Positions 20,839-31,245 of a stretch of 64,000 nucleotides of DNA are shown piece by piece (the stretch's first letter is position 1; every line of letters begins with the position of its first letter). The stretch is taken from positions 434,001-498,000 of the forward strand of contig JBANDB010000005.1 in the NCBI GenBank assembly GCA_037576215.1, given 5' to 3'. Below the pieces are notes generated by a model, which saw only the letters and a program-made list of their open reading frames with translations, searched no databases and was not told where the DNA came from. This DNA comes from Armillaria gallica (lineage: Eukaryota; Basidiomycota; Agaricomycetes; Agaricales; Physalacriaceae). The position numbers and the translations under genes are program-made.

Positions 20839-21640
20839 ATGGAAATGAGAGAAGGGCTGTTGTATTACAATGAGAGAATCTACGTCCCACAAGACCACGC
20901 ATTACAAGGAGAAATCATCACCCAGCCTCATGATCACATCATGGCTGGGCACCCAGGCATTGAGAAAACCAAGGAGCTTGTACTGCGAGAATACTGGTGG
21001 CCAAAGATGAAGAAAGACATTAAAGCCTACATTCATGCCTGCAAGACCTGCCAGCGAACTAAATCCAGCACTCAAGCAAAGGTGGCACCTCTTCACCCCA
21101 ATGCCATCCCATCACAGCCATGGACTCACATATCAGTGGACATGGTGACTGGCTTACCAATGTGTCAAGGCTATGACACAATCCTCATGATTGTTGATCG
21201 CTTTTCCAAAGAAATCATTTCCATCGTGTGCTCCACAGAACTCTCATCAGAAGGATGGGCAAAGATTCTGCATGACAAAGTGTATGCCAAACATGGAATG
21301 CCCCAAGTTGTCATTTCAGACTGAGGCACAGTATTCATCTCCAAATTTATGAATGACCTATATGACCTCTTACAGATCAAGAGTAATGTGTTGATGGCAT
21401 ACCACTCTCAGACCAATGGCCAGACTGAATGAGTTAACCAGGAAGTTGAAAAATACCTCTGCATCTTCATCAACTATCTCCAAGATAATTGGGTGGAATG
21501 GCTTTCACTCGCTGCTTTCACACATAACAATCAAATTCATTCCTCTATAGGCAAAAGTCTGTTCAAAGTCAATTACAGCTTTAATCCCCCTGTTCTTCCC
21601 AGTGCTAGAACTCAAGCCCCATTCTGAACTCCTGCTTCTA
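20839..21640 (+). pseudogene. Chromovirus integrase (zinc finger and DDE core)
   Basis: The open part (20839-21324) contains the HHCC zinc-binding segment (HDHIMAGHPGIEKTKEL, then CKTCQRTKSST) and the catalytic core with D in HISVDMVTGLP, D in VVISD and E in AYHSQTNGQTE, so the DDE triad survives. TGA stops at 21322, 21430 and 21625 replace positions that are normally R in this family. The enzyme would insert element cDNA into chromatin. It reads straight on into the C-terminal domain and chromodomain. Confidence 0.9.
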
Positions 21641-21657
21641 ACACCTTCATCTCAAAA

Positions 21658-22240
21658 ATGCAGGAGATCCATGCCGCTGCCAAACATTTCCTTGAAAAGG
21701 CTGCCAGCCAGATGAAAGCGCAGTATGACAAAAACAAATGCCCTGCCGTCAAATACCAGGTTGGAGACAAGGTCTGGCTCGACATGACCAACCACCACCT
21801 CCCTCACCCCAAGAAGAAACTTGCAGACAAGCAGACGGGTCCCTTCGAAATCACTGGCAAGAAAGGCACATCCACATATACCCTCAAACTCCCAAACAAC
21901 TGGCACATCCACCTGATGTTCAATGAAGTTCTTCTCACTCCCTACATACCACCTACATTCCCTAATCAAGAGCAGCCACCACCACTGCCACTGGACCTGA
22001 TCGATGGTGAAGAACATTATGAAATCAAAAAGGTCCTCGACAGCCAACTCCATAATATCAGAGGCAGAAAGGGACAACCATGCCAAACAAAAACTGACTA
22101 CTTTGTTAAGTGGAAGGGCTATGGACCAGAGTCAAACAGTTGAGTACAAGAAGAGGACATGGATGCCAACAAACTCATCAAAGAGTTTCTTGCTGAATGT
22201 GTTGATACCATTGTAATAGACCCAATCCACATCATCAATG
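21658..22240 (+). pseudogene. Integrase C-terminal domain and chromodomain
   Basis: Open from 21658 to 22143. The GPY/F-type module reads KYQVGDKVWLDMTN, KLADKQTGPFEITGK and YTLKLPNNW. A chromodomain follows: HYEIKKVLDSQLH, YFVKWKGYGPESNS, stop TGA at 22141 where the family has W, then VQEEDMDANKLIKEFL. This identifies the element as a chromovirus; the chromodomain would steer integration toward modified histones. The trailing sequence decays to the polypurine tract. Confidence 0.9.
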
Positions 22241-22485
22241 CCAAACCAGACCCAGACATGACAGACTATTTCTGATAGCAATATCTCGTCACAGCAAAGT
22301 CCAGCCACCCACAGTGGTATCGAGAGTAAGAGTTAATCCATCTTCAATCATTAATCAATGGATTCTAGATCACCTATGATAATCCATTTGACAATAGGTA
22401 TGGAGGAGAAGCCAGAGAGATGTACAACCCAGACTTCAACAATGACTGGAGTGGACCATAACAGCAGTCAAGACCCCTGCCTTAA

Positions 22486-22496
22486 CGAGGGGGTAA
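22486..22496 (+). promoter_or_regulatory. Polypurine tract
   Basis: CGAGGGGGTAA ends exactly at the 3' LTR start, as expected for the plus-strand DNA primer. Confidence 0.65.
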
Positions 22497-22878
22497 TGTT
22501 ACAACTTATTCATTTTCCTTATCTTATCTGCAGCGCTTATCTTATCCCATCTTATCTGTAGGCACTCGGACCAATCTACATATGATTACTGAGCAACTTC
22601 AATAGCATTTCACAACTGTTGTTCACTTTACACATGTTCTTGCTTCTTTCTCTCACTGACAACTTATTATTAGACTCTCACTTTTCATATATAAGTAGTG
22701 TAGCTCTCACTGTATAGTCTCCAGCTTCAAGCTAATGTTTATTCATACCAATCTCTTTGCTTAATACTTGCCTTGAACTAAAACATTAGTCTTATCTCCT
22801 TTTGCCATGAGACTCAACAGTGACTGCCCAAACATGAGACAGCCATTATTTACTCTTGATTGGAGATTGGGTCTAACA
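22497..22878 (+). repeat. 3' LTR of the plus-strand chromovirus
   Basis: 382 bp, TGTTA...TAACA, closely similar along its whole length to 5537-5919, with TATATAAG at 22688-22695 and AGCTTCAAGCTAA at 22723-22735. It is preceded by the polypurine tract and chromodomain ORF, so its identity as a 3' LTR is firm. Confidence 0.9.
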
Positions 22879-23630
22879 ACAACATAGAACTCATTGAAGG
22901 AAGGAAGCTTTATTACCCGATGGTGCTCCTCAACAGAAGTATGCTGGTGTCTGTACTACAGTCCCCCAGATACATTTACACTAGCTACTGTGTGTCTACT
23001 ATACCTAGTGAGGAATGTGAGATATCAGTCACAATCTCACTAGACAATGGTTTATGAAATCCAAGTCTAATCATGGCAATGACAATGATCATGACAGTAA
23101 GAAAGGCAGGGATGATCCAAGAACTAAGCAAGACCATTGTAGAGGGTGTGGCAAAAATGTAATGGCAGCAGGATGTGCTTTCCTGTTGTGATATTCCAGT
23201 AATTCAGCATACTCAGTAAGAGAGAATCCAGAGGAATAGGTAGAAAGAAAATATATTAGAAAGTAAATAGTATAAATACAGCATGCAGGCAGAGAATGCT
23301 CCTTGTGAGTTTGTCTACCTAGTGACTAACAGCCTCACAGCTGGAGTGCATTGTATTCAAATCACATATTTCTGGAGGGGAATAGAGGAGGATGGGAGTG
23401 TCTCAGTAGGAGGGTGGGATAAAGATTGAAGCACTGACATCCAACAGTCTCAGTGGTGGGAACACCTCTTTAGCTCTCATAGACATAACACCAAGACAAT
23501 AGCAGCATGTGCACTAATGGCCCTGCTACAGCCAACCCCATATAGTAATGTGGATTTCAGGTTAGCAGTACATTTTTCTAGCATCATTATAGTGCTTGCC
23601 ACATAGCTTATTGAGAACAAAGGCAAAGGC
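22879..23630. other. Unassigned stretch
   Basis: Short ORFs only (22860-23057 overlaps the LTR end). No domain, repeat or RNA gene recognised. Confidence 0.4.
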
Positions 23631-23819
23631 ATGTTCAACTATGACCAGAAGTTTTCAAAGGATAAGTGGTATGATAAGCTAAGTCTGCACACTGGGGTGT
23701 GGAGAATGTACCTTGCAGAATATGTTGGATTTGATGCCAAGAGGCTGAAAGGGTGGAGGGACAGATTAGATGTTTTTCTGGTTTTTCAATTTATGAGTGC
23801 ATTGTTTAATAATCATTAG
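23631..23819 (+). pseudogene. DUF6535-like N-terminal fragment
   Basis: A 62-codon ORF whose core, VWRMYLAEYVGFDAKRLKGW then RDRLDVFLVFQ, resembles the start of the DUF6535 domain of agaricomycete membrane proteins: an aromatic-rich entry, then a helix leading into the first membrane segment, usually (D)xLLVFAGLFS. The similarity ends at LVFQ, and a hairpin element and palindromic DNA follow, so the rest of the gene is not here. The family's function is unknown. The call rests on remembered family pattern and should be tested by profile search. Confidence 0.45.
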
Positions 23820-23823
23820 TAGC

Positions 23824-23922
23824 AGTCAGAGTAAGTGATTATGGACAATTATGAGTCTAATTATGAGTTCAATTATGACTCATAATCACCATCATAATCG
23901 CCCTGACTCTGACTGTGTAGTT
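23824..23922. repeat. 99-bp hairpin, MITE-like
   Basis: The ends are inverted copies: CAGTCAGAGTAAGTGATTATGG and, reversed, CAGTCAGAGTCAGGGCGATT. The interior repeats AATTATGAG. A related end (CATAGTCAGAGTAGATGATT, reversed) is found at about 29745-29770 on the far side of the palindrome, together with further ATAATC-rich sequence at 29600-29760. Confidence 0.55.
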
Positions 23923-25051
23923 GCCATGTAGTCTACCACATTAATCGTGCCTAATGATTATATCCCTCCTACCTAAGTCCTATACACCTTGCTCTGAATT
24001 ATGGAATATATTTTCATTGTTCTTCTCTCATCAAGCTCAGAAATATAGTTCCATGGTGAAGATCACTTGCACAGACAAGGCACAAGCCCTTATGAACAAC
24101 TCACATTCAACAAGGCACACCGAAAGCAATCTTCCCTTTTGCGTCTGGTAGATTGAATCAGATGGGAACTAGATCTTTCTAGTGCCATGCAAGGGGGTCT
24201 AGATATAAAATAAAAATAAAAATAAAACATAGGTTGATTGAATATTTTCATGCATTGGCGCTGGACCTACCTACCTCCATGTGACCTGTATGATATCATT
24301 CTCTATAATTTAGGCTTATTCTGATGCTTTTTAGCCCATTTTTTACATAAAAGTACTTATATGATAAATATCTTGATGTTTTTACACACAGTCTGTATTC
24401 TATTAGATGCATATTGCAAAATTGATTCATTAAGGTATTTGACATCATTATGATGCAGTAAACATTGATGCCAAAGAGTGCTAGTGAAGATGTCTATAAA
24501 GCCAGTTATCATACTCTCAGAGGTAAATAGCATACACTATAGTATGTATTACATTGAAATTTATCTGTAACATCCTCTAAAAAGCTATTTTTAAGCCTCA
24601 ATAAGGGAGGTTGACTTTTTTTTCAGACCTGCCGGCCCAACCTACTTATCTACCCAGTGTGCCATGCTCACATTCCAGTACCCTCTTGGTGCCATGTTTT
24701 ACTATAGTACAATGAGCAGTCAAGAAATGAAAATAAAGCCAAGGGGATACTAGAATGCCGGCCTAGAGCACAGGGTAGAGAAGGAAGGTCAAGTGTTGAT
24801 CACAAAAAATTTTATATAACCTCTCAAAATTTCAATTTTTTGCTATGTAACTTAATGAGAAATGACCTTTGCATCTTTATTTTATTTCAACCTTTATCCT
24901 CTTAGTTAGTATGCATGCAATACACCTATAATCAACCAATAATGCACTGTAAGCTGAGCTGGAGCTCTAAATAGGCATGTATTCTGATGCATTATCACAT
25001 AGTTTATAATAGAGTAATAGTTTACTATTATACATGTTCCTTACACTGCAT
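23923..25051. other. AT-rich stretch with no gene recognised
   Basis: Only short ORFs. A segment at about 24207-24245 (AAAATAAAACATAGGTTGAT) recurs inverted near 29549-29582. It may mark the outer ends of the element that contains the large palindrome. Confidence 0.4.
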
Positions 25052-26349
25052 ATAAATCAAAGTTTTTGCACTCAGAAATACATAAAAAATATTGAAAGTT
25101 TTTTTAATGTTTTTTCTCTGAAAAAACTTTAAAATATTTTTTGAAAACTTTAATGATATTTGCAGTGAAAAAAACCTAAAAATTACCAAAACAAATGATA
25201 GAAAAAAAAAAAATTCTAATATTTTCTGTAAATCTATTGCATTTTTGTGTATAGAAATACTAAAAAGAATACTCAATATCACAATTTTAATTTGACTTAA
25301 CCTTTTTAAGTGAATAAAATAGTGAAGAAACAGAAATATATATGTAAATATCTGACAAATTTGTATAACAGTTTTTTTAACAGTTTTCTTTTGTAAATTT
25401 TCTCAATATTTCATACAATTATTATATCATGAAACTCCCTAATATGACAGAGAAAAATACACCTAACAATCTTGGAAATTTCTAAAATATCAGTAGTGGT
25501 TGATAGTTAAAAAAGTTTGTTCTATTGCAATAGTTTCTACCACACATTGCTGTTCAGCCCAAGTACACTAATATTCAACTGACTTTTCTACAGATGAAAA
25601 TTCCTTCAAAGTTATAGAATATGCTGATGCAGCAACTACAGATAGTATCATGGCCTTAGCACAAAAGAACACAAAAGGAACCACCAACACTATTTAGAAC
25701 TGAGCTAGAGGAAAAAGGTATAATAGTTACCAATCACAAAAGAGGCAGGATCTAAACACACTTGTCAACTGACAACTGCTGTTCCCAGGCTCAAGCAGTA
25801 ACTGACTAGTGAGATATCTCTTAGCTATGCAGCACTCCTACTCATTGAATCTGTTGAGGTCCAGTGCCAAGAGATTGGTAAAAACAAATAGCAACACTGA
25901 TCACCCTCTTTATACCAGTTTAAAAGAGTGGAATGATAAAACTTTCTGGTCCCAACTCTTTAATGCTTCAGATCTGTGTCTGAGAGTGGGAGCATAGGTG
26001 GAGTTGATGCCAATGATAGGGTTCAAATCTTGATAAGAGGGTTTCTGGACATTATAAGATGTGAAACAGCTCTGACCTCATGAAATTGTTCATGACACAA
26101 TTGAGATGGTAAAGTGCTTGAGATTATTGATTTGTAATCCACTGTTTATGGAGATGCAGTTGATGGGAAAGTTTGCAGAGCAATTAAGCAGAAGAGTTTA
26201 TATGATTTTGAACAAATTAATGACCATGACCCAATGCTGCACTCATTAATGTCAACCTTGAACGATCTTCATAAAAACAGAAAAGGCAGAGATCCATAAT
26301 TTGTAGATTGATTGACTGAATCACAGTGGTTGCAGGACCATCTCACAAT

Positions 26350-27128
26350 CCAGAATAGTAATACTGACAGTGAGATTGAATTGTGGGATTTGCTACAAGA
26401 AATGTCAGTCACTGTATTATCTGCACTCAAATACACTGCAAGGAATATTGCGTGCAAGCATAGATATTGTTCCTCAGCAATGTTATCCACTCCAGGATAT
26501 TGATACTGTTCTTGAGACTGAATTGTGCAACTGGTTGCAACAAATTGCAGCCACTGGAGTCTTTGCAGTCAAATAAAATGACAGGATTTTTATGTGTGAG
26601 CATAAATTTTATCAGTTGTCACTGTCACCCAGTTCAGGATATACTGTCTTTGAGAATGAATTGTGCCATTCCTGACAAGAAATTGCAGCTACTGGAGTCT
26701 CTGAACTAAAATAAAATATTAGGATTTTTGCATGCAAGCATAGATTTTGTCAGTTATCACTGTCATCGAGTCCAGAATAGTGATACTGTCCTTGAGACTG
26801 AATTGTGCCATTCCTTGCAAGAAATTGCAGCTACTGAAGTCTCTGAACTAAAATAAAATGCTAGGATTTTTGCATGCAAGCATACATTTTGTTCCTGAGC
26901 ACTATCACTCAGTCTAGGACAATGATACTGTCCTTGAGGCTAAATTGTGTGAATGATTGCAAGAAATTGCAACTAATGGAGTGTCTGCACTAAAATAAAA
27001 TACCAGATTTTTGCATATGGGCAGAGATTTTATTTCTCAGCACTGTCATCCAGTCCAGGATAGTGACACTGTCCTTGAGACTAAATTGTGCCATTCCTGA
27101 CAAGAAATTGCAGCTGCTGGAGTCTCTG
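26350..27128 (+). repeat. 142-bp tandem repeats in the left arm
   Basis: About six units, spaced 142 bp where measured (26708, 26850, 26992, 27134), with a shorter one near 26570. Each unit carries CCAGGATAGTGACACTGTCC-like sequence and GCAAGAAATTGCAGCT. The frame is partly open across the first units (63-80 codons), giving recurrent LLQEM/WLQQI-type segments, but it closes in later units. Confidence 0.8.
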
Positions 27129-27278
27129 CACTCAAATTGTGAGATTACTCCATGAAAAATCATAGAGCAAATCCCACAATTCAGTTTTAAAAACAGTATC
27201 ACCATCCTGGATTAGATGACAGTGATAATTGACAAAATCTATGCCTGCATGCAAAAATCCTAGTATTTTATTTTAGTT

Positions 27279-28057
27279 CAGAGACTCCAGTAGCTGCAAT
27301 TTCTTGTCAGGAATGGCACAATTTAGTCTCAAGGACAGTGTCACTATCCTGGACTGGATGACAGTGCTGAGAAATAAAATCTCTGCCCATATGCAAAAAT
27401 CTGGTATTTTATTTTAGTGCAGACACTCCATTAGTTGCAATTTCTTGCAATCATTCACACAATTTAGCCTCAAGGACAGTATCATTGTCCTAGACTGAGT
27501 GATAGTGCTCAGGAACAAAATGTATGCTTGCATGCAAAAATCCTAGCATTTTATTTTAGTTCAGAGACTTCAGTAGCTGCAATTTCTTGCAAGGAATGGC
27601 ACAATTCAGTCTCAAGGACAGTATCACTATTCTGGACTCGATGACAGTGATAACTGACAAAATCTATGCTTGCATGCAAAAATCCTAATATTTTATTTTA
27701 GTTCAGAGACTCCAGTAGCTGCAATTTCTTGTCAGGAATGGCACAATTCATTCTCAAAGACAGTATATCCTGAACTGGGTGACAGTGACAACTGATAAAA
27801 TTTATGCTCACACATAAAAATCCTGTCATTTTATTTGACTGCAAAGACTCCAGTGGCTGCAATTTGTTGCAACCAGTTGCACAATTCAGTCTCAAGAACA
27901 GTATCAATATCCTGGAGTGGATAACATTGCTGAGGAACAATATCTATGCTTGCACGCAATATTCCTTGCAGTGTATTTGAGTGCAGATAATACAGTGACT
28001 GACATTTCTTGTAGCAAATCCCACAATTCAATCTCACTGTCAGTATTACTATTCTGG
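27279..28057 (-). repeat. 142-bp tandem repeats in the right arm
   Basis: Mirror image of the array at 26350-27128, same unit number and order. Confidence 0.8.
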
Positions 28058-29354
28058 ATTGTGAGATGGTCCTGCAACCACTGTGATTCAGTCAATCAAT
28101 CTACAAATTATGGATCTCTGCCTTTTCTGTTTTTATGAAGATCGTTCAAGGTTGACATTAATGAGTGCAGCATTGGGTCATGGTCATTAATTTGTTCAAA
28201 ATCATATAAACTCTTCTGCTTAATTGCTCTGCAAACTTTCCCATCAACTGCATCTCCATAAACAGTGGATTACAAATCAATAATCTCAAGCACTTTACCA
28301 TCTCAATTGTGTCATGAACAATTTCATGAGGTCAGAGCTGTTTCACATCTTATAATGTCCAGAAACCCTCTTATCAAGATTTGAACCCTATCATTGGCAT
28401 CAACTCCACCTATGCTCCCACTCTCAGACACAGATCTGAAGCATTAAGAGTTGGGACCAGAAAGTTTTATCATTCCACTCTTTTAAACTGGTATAAAGAG
28501 GGTGATCAGTGTTGCTATTTGTTTTTACCAATCTCTTGGCACTGGACCTCAACAGATTCAATGAGTAGGAGTGCTGCATAGCTAAGAGATATCTCACTAG
28601 TCAGTTACTGCTTGAGCCTGGGAACAGCAGTTGTCAGTTGACAAGTGTGTTTAGATCCTGCCTCTTTTGTGATTGGTAACTATTATACCTTTTTCCTCTA
28701 GCTCAGTTCTAAATAGTGTTGGTGGTTCCTTTTGTGTTCTTTTGTGCTAAGGCCATGATACTATCTGTAGTTGCTGCATCAGCATATTCTATAACTTTGA
28801 AGGAATTTTCATCTGTAGAAAAGTCAGTTGAATATTAGTGTACTTGGGCTGAACAGCAATGTGTGGTAGAAACTATTGCAATAGAACAAACTTTTTTAAC
28901 TATCAACCACTACTGATATTTTAGAAATTTCCAAGATTGTTAGGTGTATTTTTCTCTGTCATATTAGGGAGTTTCATGATATAATAATTGTATGAAATAT
29001 TGAGAAAATTTACAAAAGAAAACTGTTAAAAAAACTGTTATACAAATTTGTCAGATATTTACATATATATTTCTGTTTCTTCACTATTTTATTCACTTAA
29101 AAAGGTTAAGTCAAATTAAAATTGTGATATTGAGTATTCTTTTTAGTATTTCTATACACAAAAATGCAATAGATTTACAGAAAATATTAGAATTTTTTTT
29201 TTTTCTATCATTTGTTTTGGTAATTTTTAGGTTTTTTTCACTGCAAATATCATTAAAGTTTTCAAAAAATATTTTAAAGTTTTTTCAGAGAAAAAACATT
29301 AAAAAAACTTTCAATATTTTTTATGTATTTCTGAGTGCAAAAACTTTGATTTAT

Positions 29355-29911
29355 GTGTAGTGTTATTGGTACACAAGGGATTTATATTGCAAAGAGAGCA
29401 ATACTCACAGTGAAGAGCGATGCAGGCCAGTATTGCAGATTTATTGGATAAGTCCAAGTCTGGCTGTACCGGCATGCCTGATATGGTGCAAGTGATGTCA
29501 TAATAGTCATGTGATAGGGTGGGAGGGTCAGCCAGCAATACGGAATAATTTAATCAACCCTATGTATTTTTTTATTTTTTGGAATAAAGCTGAAATTTAT
29601 GTAAGACTGAGGATCTATAATCAATGAGGATAACCGTCACCATAATCATAAAAGCAACTCTAGAGGTGCTTCTTTGATTATGCTTGATTCTGATTATTCC
29701 CACAATTACGGTCCTCATAATTGTTTCTATAATTGTTCTCATATCGTGTCATAATCATCTACTCTGACTATGCCTATTGTTTATTTACTCAAAATTGTAT
29801 AGACTTGTCTCTTCTTTGCTGTTATTACCTTGTTTGTTCTTCAAACATCACAGAGCCTTCAATTCGACTATGGTCAGGTTATGGTGACTCTTTCTGAGTC
29901 CTATATGTATA
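29355..29911. other. Unassigned flank of the palindrome
   Basis: AT-rich, with many ATAATC/GATTATG motifs at 29600-29770. No gene recognised. Confidence 0.4.
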
Positions 29912-30281
29912 TACTGTACTATTTCAACCATAAGTTCAGCCCATGTTAGGTGTTAGGACAGAAGTTTATCAGATTGTCAGTTCAGACATCAATGTCAGAT
30001 GCTAGGACTTGTGAGTTTAGTTCAGCCAGCACAGCAGCATGGCCTGTATATATAATTGATGCAAACCTTTAGAGCAGAATACTGTTAATAAGAGGCCAGT
30101 TTTAGATGCAATATTGCAGTTACAGGCTGAAATTTAAATTTACAGAGCTAATTTGAGCCTATTTTGACTTGATTGGATGTGAGTTCAGACCCTCTTGTTA
30201 GGTGTTAGAAGATATGAAATAAGTTCAGTTCAGGGTAGGCTGTTAGGTATTAGGTGAACTTATGGTCGTAATAGTACAGTA
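29912..30281. mobile_element. 370-bp MITE with TA target duplication
   Basis: The inverted ends are TACTGTACTATT...AACCATAAGTTCA (left) and the matching TGAACTTATGG...AATAGTACAGTA (right), flanked by TA (29910-29911 and 30282-30283). Inside lie several copies of GTTAGGTGTTAG, like sub-terminal binding repeats. The TA duplication suggests a Tc1/mariner-type helper. No coding capacity. Confidence 0.7.
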
Positions 30282-30660
30282 TAGGTAAACGCTGGATTTA
30301 ACTGTAGGAATGATGCTATTCGACCACCTCTTGAGAAAAATCGTCGGAAAAAAGGATGAGTTCATCAAAATCCTGGGAATATGTTGCCACTTTCTCTCAC
30401 TCGGGTCTTGTAAATGCTCCTCTGGCCATTCATACCTGTCTCGTGCTCAGTCTCGTTTTCTACCAATGGAACTCTATAAGATCAAAAAGCATGTTTTATT
30501 CCCTCCTAATGATTGCTTATTTATGTATTTTAGGATTTTCTTGATGTGTCTGGCCAACTCTGAGATCTGAGAGCCTAGCACCCTCCATGCATTGAACGTG
30601 TAAGCCCTCGAACGAGGCCGCACGTCCCGCAAGCGATGTTGAGCGTGCCCATGATACATT

Positions 30661-30906
30661 TTAGAATGGCTTGCATTGTCTACAACCTGCCTTGCCACTG
30701 TCGCCTGCCAGTATGAACGCTAACCCGGCCCACCCCAATTCTCCTACACGAAGATCGGCCTTAATCGCAGCCAATGTCAATCCATGCATGAAACGATCTC
30801 GATTTAACAGGAACATCAAATATCGGTCGCCATCTGGGAGTATGGGGCTATACGCAAGCCCCCCAGCCACCAGTGTATCCGGGGACTCAATGACAAAGAC
30901 AATCAC
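30661..30906 (-). other. 81-codon ORF, unrecognised exon-like fragment
   Basis: Minus-strand ORF (30906 to 30661) with a balanced protein-like composition (RFMHGLTLAAIKADLRVGEL). The plus strand is also open over much of it, so the sense strand is not certain. Family unknown. Confidence 0.3.
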
Positions 30907-30956
30907 GACCTGCGTAGTGGGAAGGGCGGCCTGCTTGTGAAGGGATAGGATGTATG

Positions 30957-31140
30957 AGGGCGATGCTGAGCTGTGGAGGGTCGACGAAGGGCACTGAAGC
31001 TAGGAAGAGCGGGAGAGTGGGAGCTGGAGGGCGGGGTGAAGATCGGGACTCTGACGGCGACATTTGCAGCCGCAGGGATGGATATATCACTGCTGTCTTC
31101 ATGGCATCTGTCGTGTCTTTTGGTGGTCAATTGGTGCTGA
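30957..31140 (+). repeat. Dispersed repeat shared with 35330-35500
   Basis: GAAGCTAGGAAGAGCGGGAG and GGGCGGGGTGAAGATCGGGA match GCTAGGAAGAGCAGGGGAG and GGACGGGGTGAAAATCAGGA. A second block (GTCGTGTCTTTTGGTGG) recurs at 35455-35480 in the opposite orientation. Confidence 0.55.
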
Positions 31141-31245
31141 ATATGGGGCTCTCAGCGAGCCCACCTGCCGCGTACCCTTGATGCACGAGCATGGTAAGCG
31201 CTCTGACTTGGGCTTGCCCTCGACTCGATTTTGACTTTTGTTTAG

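Larger units (their letters stand above)
25052..29354. mobile_element. Very large foldback-like palindrome
   Basis: Two inverted arms, 25052-27128 and 27279-29354 (about 2.08 kb each), flank a 150-bp spacer. Mirrored ORFs translate identically (25028-25282 minus with 29124-29360 plus; 26269-26490 minus with 27917-28138 plus). The arms are not perfectly identical: one substitution lies next to the spacer (GCTGCTGGAG against CTCCAGTAGC), and the arm centres differ by one base between inner and outer parts. Each arm has an AT-rich outer part and an inner array of 142-bp repeats, the architecture of foldback (FB-like) transposons. No transposase is evident. Confidence 0.8.

Noticed and set aside
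26269..28138. Mirrored 60-80-codon ORFs in the palindrome as genes
   Set aside because: They come from the 142-bp repeats, close in later units, and show no domain.
25052..29354. Palindrome as an unsplit long-read artefact
   Set aside because: The arms differ by at least one substitution and one indel, and a 150-bp asymmetric spacer separates them. Not fully excluded without reads.
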